From Strobilurus pachycystidiatus (taxonomy: Eukaryota > Basidiomycota > Agaricomycetes > Agaricales > Physalacriaceae), in NCBI GenBank assembly GCA_019915135.1, contig JAHLMK010000001.1:3844001-3908000 (forward strand): a stretch of 64,000 nt of DNA, written 5' to 3'. Below the pieces are notes generated by a model. It made no database searches, was not told where the DNA came from, and saw only the letters and a program-made list of their open reading frames with translations. This document shows, piece after piece, positions 11,801 through 22,692 of the stretch (positions within the stretch are counted from its first letter, which is position 1; every line of letters starts with the position of its first letter). Both the position numbers and the translations under genes were made by a program.

Positions 11801-12068
11801 ATGCATGAATGACTGAGGGACCGAGGGACGTACGTTGATATCCTTCACAGCAACGAGCGGTAAGCAGAGGGGGAGTAGTGGCGATCGGGACACATACCTC
11901 GTACATCATGCCATCTACAACAATCTCGTCAGTCTAAATAGTGAAAGCACAGTAGCACGCACACAGCGTCGAAGGCACCGCATGTCCCGCCGTGCTGACA
12001 GTGACACTGAAAGTCGTCGCCCGGACCTGGACAAGCAAGAGAAGAATAAACGCAGTCCAAGAGAGCAT
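8815..12068 (-). CDS. Alpha-L-arabinofuranosidase, family GH51, secreted; about 24 exons
   Basis: Read leftwards from ATG 12068. A signal peptide (WTAFILLLLVQVRA) leads into the GH51 N-terminal motif TLYGMMYEDINHSGDGGLYAE, which is spread over exons 11963-12068, 11898-11914, 11834-11842, 11777-11779 and 11694-11721. Then come QNRAFQ, the carbohydrate-binding-like insert (TYTGQFYYRF), NPSFFRFPGGN, EDMGMVPIMAVWAG, the acid/base region IEIGNEDN (near 10,205) and the nucleophile region GEYAVTS (near 9,710). The C-terminal beta domain ends at 8815. Both catalytic glutamates are present. The enzyme releases arabinose side chains from arabinan and arabinoxylan outside the cell. One exon is 9 bases and the next only 3 bases long; together they supply Asp-Ile-Asn-His. 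Every intron inspected has GT-AG ends; most are 48-65 bases, with one of 99 bases (11273-11371). Confidence 0.9.
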
Positions 12069-12674
12069 TGTTGGAATTCCTGGCAATCTCTTCAGAAGCG
12101 TGGGTAGGGAGGGACTTTATGCCCCAGCAAGAGGTCCCATGCAACATGCACCTGAACACGCAGAAGGGCACTCATTCCCGGACCGTCTCGTACGGTAGAG
12201 CGAACACACCGGGAGATTTGCGGGATAATGGGCATGGGGGCAGCGCCGCATGGGAGAGAGTATACTATTTCAGACACTCGTTGCGGCTTCCGAATCCCAC
12301 CAGATGCAAACGGACAAACGGACTCGGACTCGAGAGTTCAAACACATGAGGTACTGGTGCATAACAAGGAGAGTAAGAGGAGAAAGGGTCGACACGTGAG
12401 AGCAGGAGTATACCAGCAACTTGAAGGACGTTGATCGTGACAGACTGAGCACAAGCACATATGCTTCTGAGGTTCGACTCGAAGGACTTGACAAAACGAC
12501 AGTGAGGACCGATTAACGCATCAAGGAGGTGTACTGTATTGAAAATCCGAGTAAGTCACAAAGAGGAACGAACGAGCCACATCACCCAATTGACATATAT
12601 CTCGTTCCCACGTACTGCCTTGCCCTCGTACAACCACCACCGCTCCCAACAGCAAATTGTCACCCCCAACCGCA
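12069..12674. promoter_or_regulatory. Divergent upstream region of GH51 (-) and the first NACHT-WD40 gene (+)
   Basis: No gene seen. The right end (about 12,530-12,640) is similar to the sequence just upstream of the second NACHT-WD40 gene (about 58,800-58,900), including GTATTGAAA-TCCGAGTAAGT and TCTCGTTCCCACG. The segmental duplication therefore included the promoter. Confidence 0.6.
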
Positions 12675-12756
12675 ATGCCAAAGTTCTCTAAACTGTTCAA
12701 GAAGTTATCGAATCGCACAAGTCGTGCATCCACTCCGGCGTCGACGCCAGACGGCG

Positions 12757-12868
12757 CAAGTCGCTCATCTACTCCAGTGTCGCCACCCAACCTTGCGAAT
12801 CGGGCATCTACTCCAGTGCCGCCCCCCAACCTCGCAAATCGGGCATCTACTCCAGTGCCGCCGCTCGC
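12757..12868 (+). repeat. 39-base coding minisatellite in the NLR N-terminus (copy 1)
   Basis: About three units of 13 codons with consensus STPVxPPNLANRA. It encodes a flexible Pro/Ser/Thr linker ahead of the helical domain. Unit number differs between the two NLR copies (see 58,985-59,262). Confidence 0.75.
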
Positions 12869-15367
12869 TCAGAAAGCCGCGATTGACTGGGAAGGATCGG
12901 CCAAGGTCACCTGGAGTGGCATCGAGTTGGTGTTGAAGACGGCCGAGAAATTCCTGGACGGAACCCCATTCAAAACTCCTGTCAGCGTGATCAATACTTT
13001 CATTGACTTTGTTCATGTACGTGGATTTGTAACGACCCACTGCTTGTCATGACCTGACATCTTCGAGCAGCAAGTTGGCGATCGCAGGGAAGACATGCGT
13101 GACCTGATGTCCCACGCCCAGAAGCGCCTAGAGACCATCAACACTGCACTCATGGCATTGGACTACAGAGTTGCGAACGAACCCATGGTTTCATTTGCCG
13201 AGTACGTCAAAATCTGTCCGTGCACTTGGAAACAACCTCATATTTGTCAAAGGGTCCTCATTGAACAAGTTGGTAAACTCCACGCCATGGCGTCGAGGTC
13301 CTCAGTGGGCCGTGCTGCAACTAGCAACGACGACATCCGGGAAATCAAGAGAATCTTTGATGTTCTGAATGAAGGCACGAAGGACTTTAATGTGCGTACC
13401 TCTTCATATACAATTCATGCAAACCTGAAACCTCTACAATCAGCTGTCTGTCTTGTTGAAGCTCAACCACAATGTCACCACCGCCCTCTTCTCCATCAGC
13501 CTCAATAGCTTGCCTCGGTCTTGGCAGGCCCCCTATGATGCTGATGTCACCTCCGAAGGAGTCAGTGTGACACGCAAAGAGTGCACTCAGGGAACACGTG
13601 TCCAGATCATAAAGCATCTGGTAGACTGGGCACAGAATCCATCCTCGGATACTTTGGCATCCATATACTGGCTGAACGGTGCAGCCGGGACAGGAAAGTC
13701 TACCATTGCATACTCAGTGTGCAAGGCTCTTGATGATCCCACGGGCATCCTCGCCGCTTCCTTCTTTTGCTCTCGGCAACTTGCAGTGTTGAGAGAGCGA
13801 AGCGAAAGTACATCATTCCCTCCATTGCATATCAGCTAGCTCGTCATTCAGGCTCCTTTGCCACTGCCCTTGTCAGGGCAAACTTGGATTCTGCCCATTC
13901 TTCCTCCTCCTTTAAGCAGATGAAGGACCTTCTTGTCAATCCATGGCAGGAATCAGCCTGCAACCGTCTTGGGTGCCCTGCCTATGTCATTATTGTTGAT
14001 GCCTTGGATGAAGTCCAGGGTGGCTGGGATTTTTTGAATGAGTTGATCTCTACCATTGAGGCTGGTCATTTGACCAGACTCAAATTCCTCATTACAAGTC
14101 GGCGAGATCCAAAGTTGGCTGAAAGGTGTACTGCATTGACATCTGACATTGTCTGCCATCTTGAGGAAGTGACCAGACATGATGTTCAGCATGACATTCT
14201 CACATTTCTGTCTGTTGCCCTTCCTGAGCTCTGTCGTACTTCACAACTTGAGATCTTAGCACATCGTGCTGATGGACTCTTCATCTATGCTGCTACTGCA
14301 GTCAGGTTTATCACACATGGTGATTCTCATGCCAAAGAGCGTCTGAGGCGGCTGGATAGTCTATTACAGACTTGGCCCTCACGTTCTGAGAGTGTTGAGG
14401 CACTACCAGTGGATGAATTGTATACTCAAGTGCTGAAAGATGTCTTTGCATCAGTTGGAGAGACAGATTCTCAGAATCGCCGCAGAATTTTATATACTAT
14501 TCTGTGCACAGAGGAACCAGTGTCTATCTCTGTGCTCAATGGTCTTTTGGGTGAATCTTCTGATAATGAAGAATTTGTGAGATATGATGTTGCTCGTCTT
14601 CATGCTGTCTTGTATGTGTCAAGACATGATGACTGCATATACTGGTACCACAAGTCATTCTATGACTTTATGTGTGACTCCAAGAGGGCTCTGGATTACA
14701 CATGTAATATTCTTACTCAGCATTCTTTGCTAGCTCTAGAGTGCCTTACAATCATGAATCATAATTTGCATTTTAACATTTGCAACCTTCCATCTTCATT
14801 TCTTCTTGATGCTGAGATACCAGATCTTGCTCAGCGGATCAAGAATTCTGTCTCTCCTCTTCTTTGTTATGTCTGTCATCATTGGGTAGATCATCTCCTC
14901 AAAGGTCACTGTGGTGCAACACTTAATGTGAAGCAATCTACAGAGATTATCACAAAATTACGCTTATTTTGTGATGGCCAGCTTCTATTCTGGATTGAAA
15001 CTATGAACATTATTGGCCAAGGTGGCACATGCTCAACAATGCTCAAAATTGTACGGGATGTATTGGATAGTCAGGTAAGTTTTTGAATAGTATCATCACT
15101 TTATCAGCATATATTAAGTTCATATAACAGGATGAAACAGAAAATGATTTCACAATTCAATTGTCAAAAGATTTAAAAGTTGCACAAAACTTTGGTACAG
15201 TGTTCATCTCCAATCCTCTAGCAGCATCAACTCCGCATCTGTATATTTCTGCACTTGCTGCTGACAACAATGATTCAACACTTATACGCAGATGGAGAAA
15301 TCATTTTTCTAATCTACCAAAGTTGTCTGGTGAAAGAAGAAGAGAATATCTAGTGACCACATTGAGA

Positions 15368-16259
15368 GGACATACAAATCAGGTCAATTCTGCATCATTC
15401 TCACATGATGGCCGATACATTGTCTCTGCATCATATGACAAGACAGTGCGAATGTGGAATGCTGAGACAGGCATAGAGGAGTTGCAGTTGGAAGGACATA
15501 TAAATTGGGTCAATTCCGCCTCATTCTCACATGATGGCCGGTACATTGTCTCTGCATCATATGACAGGACAGTGCGAGTGTGGAATGCTGAGACGGGCAT
15601 AGAGGAGTTGCAATTGGAAGGACATGAATATGGTGTTAATTCTGCTTCATTCTCACATGATGGCCGGTATATTGTCTCTGCATCAGGTGACAGGACAGTG
15701 CGAGTGTGGAATGCTGAGACAGGCAAAGAGGAGTTGAAATTGGAAGGACATGCGTATGGTGTTAATTCCGCCTCATTCTCACACAATGGCCAGTATGTTG
15801 TCTCTGCATCAATTGACCAGACAGTGCGAGTGTGGAATGCTGAGACAGGCATAGAGGAGTTGCAGTTGGAAGGACATACAGAAGAGGTCAATTCTGCGTC
15901 ATTCTCACATGATGGCCGGTATATCGTCTCTGCATCAAAGGACAAAACAGTGCGAGTGTGGAATGCTGAGACAGGCAAAGAGGAGTTGAAATTGGAAGGA
16001 CATGCTTATGGTGTTAATTCCGCCTCATTCTCACACGATGGCCAGTATATTGTCTCTGCATCAATTGACCAGACAGTGCGAGTGTGGAATGCTGAGACAG
16101 GCATAGAGGAGTTGCAGTTGGAAGGACATACAGAAGAGGTCAATTCTGCGTCATTCTCACATGATGGCCGGTACATTGTCTCTGCATCAGATGACGAGAC
16201 AATGCGAGTGTGGAATGCTGAGACAGGCAAAGAGGAGTCAATGTTGAAGGCACATGCAG
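15368..16259 (+). repeat. Seven tandem WD40 repeats of 126 bases (copy 1)
   Basis: Seven 42-residue units sharing the core SASFSHDGRYIVSAS and VRVWNAETG. Differences cluster after the GH dipeptide and around the structural Asp, the positions that line the ligand-facing rim in HET-E/HNWD-type propellers. Seven units would close one propeller. Confidence 0.85.
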
Positions 16260-16596
16260 GTAAGTATATATTATTTTCATTATCTATATGATGGTACACA
16301 TATACATCATCTTGTGGTTTTAATAGAATCTCAAGTACTCTAAGTTTGCTTTGATCATTAACCGCTTACTGACATTGTTCACAGATTCTATCAATGATCC
16401 TAATTTCTGGTCTGTGCAAGACAGCTGGTTAGTCTCTTCAAAAGAAGAGAGACTTTTATGGCTGCCATCCACATCATTTTCTGCTCTCAGAACCCCTCGC
16501 TGTGAACGAGTCATTTCCCGGTTTGGTAATTTTGGTGTAGATTTTTCAAATGCTTCTATTGGTGAAAACTGGAGCAAGTGTTATGTTGGTCATTGA

Positions 16597-17273
16597 TTAG
16601 TGATATGTTTTGTAGCATTTACTGTGTATATTTTGTAAGTAAATACTTCTTGTAAGTATTATATTTGTTTGTATACAATTGACTTTACAATTCATCATTT
16701 GAATCTGTAAGTATTCTTTCCAGCCACTGTAATAATTGCGGGTATAGTAAAATTCATGATTTTCTAGCAGAATATCACACTTGCCAACTCCTGTGGCAAA
16801 ATACTGACTAGTGATATTCTTTCCCTTTTCCAAGACCATTCCATGACCACTCAGCACACTAGAGACATCCCCCTTTCTGCTCAGCTGCAGATATCTCACT
16901 CATTGAGTCTCAAAATGCTTGCCCAAAAGATAAGAGCTTTACCCAACATCATATCATTCAGCATAAGTAGTACTGTATGCACATATACATATTCAGCTCT
17001 CTTTTTTATTCTCATCAGTCACATTCCCTCTTCTCCTCACCCTCGCTCTCACTCCCACTCCTTTCCAAGTGTCCCCTATGTTGTCACTGTTGGGTGTGTG
17101 AATGACATTGACAGTGTCCCCTGCCTCTGTCTTGGAGAGGTGTGCACTCTGAGCTCATTCAAGATTGAGTCGCTTGAGAATAATGTGCTTCCCTGAGTAG
17201 TCGGCACAGATGTTACAGAAGTAGCAGGAGTGGACACAGAAGTAGCAGTAGTCATTGCATGCAGCCTCACCGC
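16597..17273. other. NLR 3' flank with an ORF-like stretch on the minus strand
   Basis: A frame on the minus strand at about 16,710-16,899 reads like protein (SSVLSGHGMVLEKGKNI then NYYSGWKEYLQ) and ends at a possible donor, but no start or partner exon was found. I do not recognise it; it may be a relic of another gene. The plus strand from 16,980 to 17,270 is AT-rich, then low-complexity. Confidence 0.3.
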
Positions 17274-17373
17274 TAACCAAGGAGAACCTTGATCACATGC
17301 TGGTCCTGCTTGCCCTCAAGCCCGAACATAAGGGAGATGTGTGTGAGCTGGACAATTGGGATGGGGTTGTGTG
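17274..17373. other. Left flank of the Copia insertion; ORF-like, interrupted
   Basis: Read together with 22,052 onward (one copy of the GTGTG target duplication removed), both strands stay open across the junction. Plus gives LDHMLVLLALKPEHKGD before the site; minus gives PPSSALFLLTHNPIPIVQL across it. I cannot decide which strand, if either, was coding, but the Copia element appears to have landed in gene-like sequence. Confidence 0.35.
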
Positions 17374-17567
17374 TGTTAAATACTGACCGAGTGTCTGTGT
17401 CGATCTAGTGGTCGGGCCGTAGGCCCGACAATCTTAGTAGGGCCCTGGTGCAGTGATCGAGCTCATCCGAGTCTCTATCACTTGCGCCAGGTATGTCATT
17501 AGATATATCGCTTGTATTAATCTAATCCGAGTCTCTATCACTTGCGCCAGCCGTACACAGTTTGACA
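17374..17567 (+). repeat. 5' LTR of the Copia element
   Basis: 194 bp, TG...CA ends. It contains a 26-bp direct repeat (17465-17490 and 17525-17550, ATCCGAGTCTC...GCGCCAG), 60 bases apart, also present in the 3' LTR. Confidence 0.92.
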
Positions 17568-17580
17568 GGTTATGGGCCCC
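17568..17580 (+). promoter_or_regulatory. Copia primer-binding site
   Basis: GGTTATGGGCCCC directly follows the LTR. It resembles GGGTTATGAGCC, the complement of the initiator-tRNA anticodon arm used for half-tRNA priming by Copia elements. Confidence 0.5.
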
Positions 17581-17742
17581 GTAGCGTAAAAACGCCACAT
17601 CAAACTTTGCGCATCAAAAACTTTCCTCGCCCTCAAAAAAAAAAAAGATCGTTTTGACCCGGAAAATTTTCCCTCACACTCGCCTATCGCCAACCTCACA
17701 TCCCTTCATTGTCGCATCACTCTCTTTATTACCCCTGCACCG

Positions 17743-19071
17743 ATGACCACCAATCAGACTCAGACGAGTGCGAAGGACTGGAAGAACATAAAATTGACTC
17801 CTATAAAGGAGGAGGAGGACTACTCAAACAACTACAGCGAGTTCAAGGTCAAATCCATCCTTGACCTCAATGCAGCCGGCTACTGGAAGTACATCGATGG
17901 CCCCCAGTACAACCCTCCAGTCATCCCGGAACTCCGTCCCTCCCTGACTGTCCAAGGCGTTGATAGCGGCGGCGCTAATGTCACCATCACGGTCCCTGGA
18001 AATGAGGCCGATGTCGACACTGCCCAAAAGGCGGCTGAAGAATGGTTGTCAGTCAACAAGAAGGCCCACGCCATCATCGTGAAAGCCATACCTGTCGATA
18101 AACTCCACGTCGTCCGCGACTGCCGCTCCGCCCACGAAGCCTGGGTAGCGTTGAAGAACGAATACGAACCGGCAAACACTCTCACCGCTGTCACCATCAA
18201 GCAGCAAATCATTGCCAATCAATGCAGCGCCCACAATGACCCTGTCAAATGGCGCAAAGTCATGGTTCAGCTATACCAAAAGCTTACCGAGGCCAATCCA
18301 ACCATGATGCCTGACGCTGAGTTCGCCAAGCACCTGGTGACGCTCATGACCGTCTCCGACTCCTGGAAATTCTGTCGTGATTCCCTCCGTGACGACGTTT
18401 GCAAGGCGGAGGAATTGAAGGCTCCACTGTCGTCCAAGGCGGTCCTACAACGATTGAAGTCAGAAGAAGTGGAGATGAAGATTGCCCCTTCAATCGTCCA
18501 CATCAATGCGCTGGTGGCCAGAGGACAGAGAGGAAGAGGTCGCAAAGATTGCGAGGAGGCTGTCCCTGGGATATACGCAACCGGGAACCAGTCTGCCCGA
18601 AAGTTCAAGAAGACTTCACAGCGACAAGAGCGTCGCCCTGCTCCCTACAATGCCCAACAGCGTACGCAAGGAGGACGCGACATCTGTGACAACGTCTACT
18701 GCGAGACTCCAGTAGGGCATCTGAAGACGAACTGCTTCACTTACGGTGGCGGGAAAGCTGGCCAATACCCCGAGAACTTTCGTGGGAGACGCGACATCCA
18801 TCTTTTGCCGGAAGCGAGAACTGCGGCGCGTAGGAAGGCAGCACTTGACAATGCTGCGAAGGGTGGAGGTGGTGCTGGAGGCCGTTTCGCTGGAATGGTC
18901 GACTACACTGGAGATGAGGTGTCAGAAGTTGAAGAGGTTCTGGGGAAAGTACAGGATGGCTTTGCCTTTATGATGGAACTCCGTCGAGGACAACGACGAG
19001 ATCTTGCCCAACAAAATCGGTCCTTTACCTCTCAGTTACAGCGGGTTCCGTTACTTCATTACTTTCATTGA
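17743..19071 (+). pseudogene. Copia gag with zinc knuckle, fused out of frame to a deleted pol
   Basis: Residues 1 to about 330 form a Copia-type capsid (DWKNIKLTPIKEEEDYSNNYSEF opening cut here; DLNAAGYWKYI; HEAWVALKNEYEP). A knuckle-like CDNVYCETPVGHLKTNC with GGGKAGQYP follows. After about base 18,970 the family sequence jumps directly to the middle of integrase: the protease, the GAG-pre-integrase zinc domain and the first integrase Asp are missing. The frame ends at 19,071. Confidence 0.8.
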
Positions 19072-19597
19072 CGACTTCTCTCGTTTCATTATCATCTTCT
19101 TCCTCAAACAAAAATCTGACGCTCTCCAGTGCTTTATTGAATTTTGCACTGCCGCCGAGAAGCAACTTGGATACCCCATCGTCTTTCTGCGGATTGACAA
19201 CGCCCCGGAACTCGTCGCAGGACAATTTTGTGACTACTGCCAGGAGAACGGCATCACATACGAGAAGTCGGTCGCGGACGCCTCGCAACAAAATGGTGTG
19301 TCCAAACGCACCAACCAAATCATTGAGCGCATGACACGCGCGATGCTTGTTGATGCCATGCTATCTCACTGGTTCTGGCCGCTGGCAGCCCTTGCAGGTG
19401 TCCACATCAAAAATTGTGTCCCTCACGCTTCACTCCCACCTCACACGACACCCTTCAAAGGCTGGTTCAAGAAGAAACCAGACTTCTCGCACCTCAGGCC
19501 ATTCGGAGCTTTGGTCACTGCTCGGAAGACAAACTCGAACACTCTCAACAAGGTCGTCGTGCGTGGAGGAGAAGGTCGCTTCGTCGGCTACTCTTGA
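19004..19597 (+). pseudogene. Copia integrase fragment
   Basis: Starts within the integrase core (GPLPLSYSGFRYFITFIDDFSR), keeps the second acidic residue (LRIDNAPEL) and the third (NGVSKRTNQIIER), and ends at a TGA at 19,595. The first catalytic Asp lies in the deleted part. Confidence 0.8.
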
Positions 19598-20026
19598 GAC
19601 TCAAAGGGTTACCTCGTGTGGTTTCCCGAAGCGAAAGCTATCTGTTCTCGACGCAACGTAGAATTTCACAGCTTTCCTGGGTTTTTTACCGTCGCTGCCG
19701 CTCTCAGACGTACTCTGGGACGACATCACCTTTGATCTCGAGCCACGCTTCCGCAACGGCAGCAAACGTCTCGCTTTCAAACCTGGTCCGGATCCTGCCA
19801 TCGAGCATAACCCTGCCTCAGAGCATATCTCTGCCATTGAGCATATTGAGTGCGTTTATTTGACTCACTTTGTCTTTGAACGTACTTAACCTGCATTCCA
19901 GGTCCTCCGTTGAGAGCGTGCCATCCACCGAGATAATTTTGCCCATTGAGGCTACTGGACAGTACGTTGTACTAGTCGTTCACGCCTCAAGCATAACTAA
20001 TCGGTTTTGTCAGACCTGATGTCGAG

Positions 20027-21869
20027 ATGTCAGATGGCACTGGCTCAGCTCCGGTCACCCCGCGTCGTTCTGTGCGCATTCGCCGAGTTCCTGCGACCTT
20101 AGTTGTCAATGGAGCGTTGGACGAGGGGGGGAACGAGATTCTGAACGGCGTCCTTTCCTCTCATGACGAGATCGAGGTCGAATGCGACGAGGCTGACTTC
20201 CAAAGTCTTGCCCAATCCTTCATTGCATCAGAAGTCGCGTTTGTCGGCGCTGCCCTCTCAGACCCCATCGACGACCCAGAGGCCAAAGACCCAAAGACTC
20301 TTCAAGAGGCCAAATCCTCCATCTACTGGTCACATTGGCTAGCAGCTATCTACGAAGAGTTGGAGGCGCTGAAAGCCAAAGGTGTCTACGAGGAAATCAC
20401 CAAACTACCACCACATCGCAAGGCTGTCAAGTTGAAATGGGTTCTCCATATCAAACGCAATCGTGACGGTCTCATTTTGAGATTCAAAGCACGTTTGGTC
20501 GCCAAGAGCTTCACGCAGATCCCAGGGCAGGATTTCACATACACCTTTGCCCCGGTAGCTCGCTGGGAATCTATTTGCCTCCTCCTCACGCTGGCAGCTG
20601 AGCGAGATATGGTATTGCGGCAGGTAGACGTCAAAACCGCTTTCCTCAACGGGCCGCTCGACAAAGAGATCTTCATGCGGAAGCCGTCCATCATGGGCTC
20701 AGGTTACTAGCATCTATTGCGAGGACTGTATGGCTTGAAGCAAGCGGGACGTCAGTGGTACCTCGAGCTCAACTCCAAGCTCGAGACAATTGGCTTTTGA
20801 CGTACCAAGTCGGACTGGAGCGTCTACCGACGGGTTCAGGACTCCGACTACACCATCCTCACCACCAGTGTCGACGACATGCTGATTGCTTTGACTTCTG
20901 ATGCCGAGTCTGACGCAGTCGTAGACGCGCTCGCATCTCTCTTTGACATCACCGACAACGGCTTGCCAAGTCTTCACCTCGGCTGTTCAGTTGAACGGAA
21001 TCACAACGAACGGACAATCAGACTCCATCAGAAGTCATATACAGAGTCGATCTTGCGTGACTTTGAGTACGACAAGTGCAACTCTGTCACCACACCGATG
21101 GATCATGGGGCTCGACTGATGACCCATACCGAAGCTCTGAGCACGGACAAAGCCCGCCGAGTTGCAGAGTTTCCATACACTGCAATCATCGGCAAATGTA
21201 TGTATCTCGCTACCTGCACCCGACCGGACATTGCGTACACCGTTCGCAAACTGGCGCGGTACATGACAAATTACGGTCTGGCGCACATCGCAGCTGTGAA
21301 ACATCTTCTTTGTTACCTGAAGGGAACCACTTCGTACGGTCTCTTACTCGGAGGAGAGGCCGAGACCACTCAGCCGCTTATCAGAGCCCTCAACAATTCA
21401 GATTGGGGTATGGGGGGACTTGCGAAAGTCTGTCTCCGGTTTCGTCATTCTCATGAGAAGCTTGCCATTGGCGTGGAGCTCCAAGCAACAGGCCGTTGTC
21501 GCACTATCGTCCTGCGAAGCAGAGTATCTTGCTTCTACGCATTGCTTGCGGGACATCTTGTGGTTTTGTAACCTGCTTGCTGAACTCGATATCCCTCAGA
21601 TTCAGCCAACCACCATATTCTGTGACAATCAGGGAATCATCGCCTGCACTCACAACCCACACGCTCATTTGAAGATGAAGCACATTTCGATCCGGGAGCA
21701 CTTCATCCGCGACTGCGTTATGAAGAGGCTTATCGACGTCGTCTACGTCTCGAACAAGGAGAACATAGCCGACCTCTTCACCAAGCCGCTTCACCGAATC
21801 CTGCACACACGATGGATTCAAATGTTACGCCTCAACGCCGGTCAAGGGGGGGTGTTAAATACTGACTGA
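20027..21869 (+). pseudogene. Copia reverse transcriptase and RNase H remnants
   Basis: RT motifs KWVLHIKRN, RLVAKSFTQ, QVDVKTAFLNG and LYGLKQAGRQW are followed by the catalytic SVDDML. RNase H motifs are SGFVILMRSLPLAWSSKQQ, SSCEAEYLA and DNQGIIA, then ENIADLFTKPL. The frame is broken by a TAG at 20,708-20,710, a TGA near 20,798 and a frameshift near 21,418. Confidence 0.85.
21845..21852 (+). promoter_or_regulatory. Copia polypurine tract
   Basis: AGGGGGGG abuts the 3' LTR, at the expected place for plus-strand priming. Confidence 0.65.
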
Positions 21870-22046
21870 GTGTCTGTGTCGATCTAGTGGTCGGGCCGTA
21901 GGCCCGACGATCTTAGTAGGGCCCTGGTGCAGTGATCGAGCTCATCCGAGTCTCTATCACTTGCGCCAGGTATGTCGTTAGATATATCGCTTGTATTAAT
22001 TTAATCCGAGTCTCTATCACTTGCGCCAGCCGTACACAGTTTGACA
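21853..22046 (+). repeat. 3' LTR of the Copia element
   Basis: 194 bp, same length as the 5' LTR with four transitions; followed directly by the GTGTG target duplication. Confidence 0.92.
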
Positions 22047-22692
22047 GTGTGTGAGGAGAAAGAGGGCAGATGATGGGGGAGGCATGACAGAGATTGCGGG
22101 GAAGACACGGACGTGGGTGGGAAAGGCTGTGGTTGTACAGGAGAGGCTAGATGGTGGACCACACTCACTCTCCTCTGAACAGGACTTGCCATTCTCAGAA
22201 TCAAGCTTGCTGTCCTCTCCACCAAACCCTCCATCTGTTGGACTTGGTGTTTGTGTCTCTGGCTCCACCATCTTCTCATCTGTCTGCACCAACAACCTTG
22301 ACAATAAACTCAGTCTCATTCTCGAGCTCCTGCTCATCCTTCTTTCCATAACATCAATTTCAGGAGGAGATGCACTCATGTGCAAGGCAATGAACGCCAC
22401 CTCAAGTGGAGTCAGCAGCAGGTGGTGGGTGTGTGTGGATGCAGGCAAATTAGTGTGTGTAGGAGATGGGCGGAGGAATGTTCCCGGCAACATCTCAAAG
22501 CCAGTACACTGTTATCTTTGGCCTTGCTGAGCCCAGTCCTGCACCTACCTGCCTTTGAGATCAGCCGTACAAGATAGTCAAATCTGAAACCTCATGCAGC
22601 ATGTGATATTTTGCACAAAAGGGATATAGGTGGACGTGTTGTCATACAAGATGGTTTCAGAACACAAGTGATAGAAATTGAACTCAAGATTT
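22047..22692. other. Right flank of Copia; ORF-like on the minus strand, low confidence
   Basis: The minus strand is open from about 22,493 to the Copia junction with a Ser/Glu-rich composition (MERRMSRSSRMRLS, DGGFGGEDSKLDSENG). The opposite strand is also partly open. No family recognised. The last five bases (GATTT, 22688-22692) are the target duplication of the next element. Confidence 0.35.

Larger units (their letters stand above)
12675..16596 (+). pseudogene. NACHT-WD40 STAND (fungal NLR-like) gene, copy 1, frameshifted
   Basis: Six exons: 12675-13016, 13071-13201, 13253-13391, 13444-15074, 15131-16259 and 16385-16596. Order of parts: Ser/Thr/Pro-rich repeats; an alpha-helical N-terminal domain (DWEGSAKVTWSGIELVLK to KRLETIN) resembling MLKL-like four-helix domains of fungal STAND proteins; a NACHT ATPase with P-loop GAAGTGKST, Walker B IIVDALDE and FLITSRRDP; a helical linker; seven 42-residue WD40 repeats; and a conserved C-terminal tail. 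Such proteins sense non-self ligands through the WD propeller and trigger cell death or defence. Exon 4 is 1631 bases, not a multiple of three with its phases. It carries a tandem duplication of GCGAA (13797-13806) that the second copy lacks. Translation would stop at about 13,839, just after the P-loop region. Confidence 0.88.
17374..22046 (+). mobile_element. Ty1/Copia LTR retrotransposon, inactivated
   Basis: 4,673 bp bounded by two 194-bp LTRs (TGTTAAA...TTGACA) and a perfect 5-bp target duplication GTGTG (17369-17373 and 22047-22051). The LTRs differ at four sites, all transitions, so the insertion is not very recent. Order inside: primer-binding site, gag, integrase, reverse transcriptase, RNase H, polypurine tract. 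This order (integrase before RT) defines Copia. Protease and the start of integrase are deleted, and pol carries stops and a frameshift, so the copy cannot move by itself. Confidence 0.93.

Noticed and set aside
12757..12868. CRISPR-like array of regular repeats
   Set aside because: The repeats are in-frame coding units in a eukaryotic gene with no spacers between them.
16260..16384. Possible 8-base exon between two short introns in the NLR tail
   Set aside because: Both NLR copies show an AG...GT pair around AAYCTCAA, but including it breaks the frame; one 125-base (copy 1) or 134-base (copy 2) intron keeps it.
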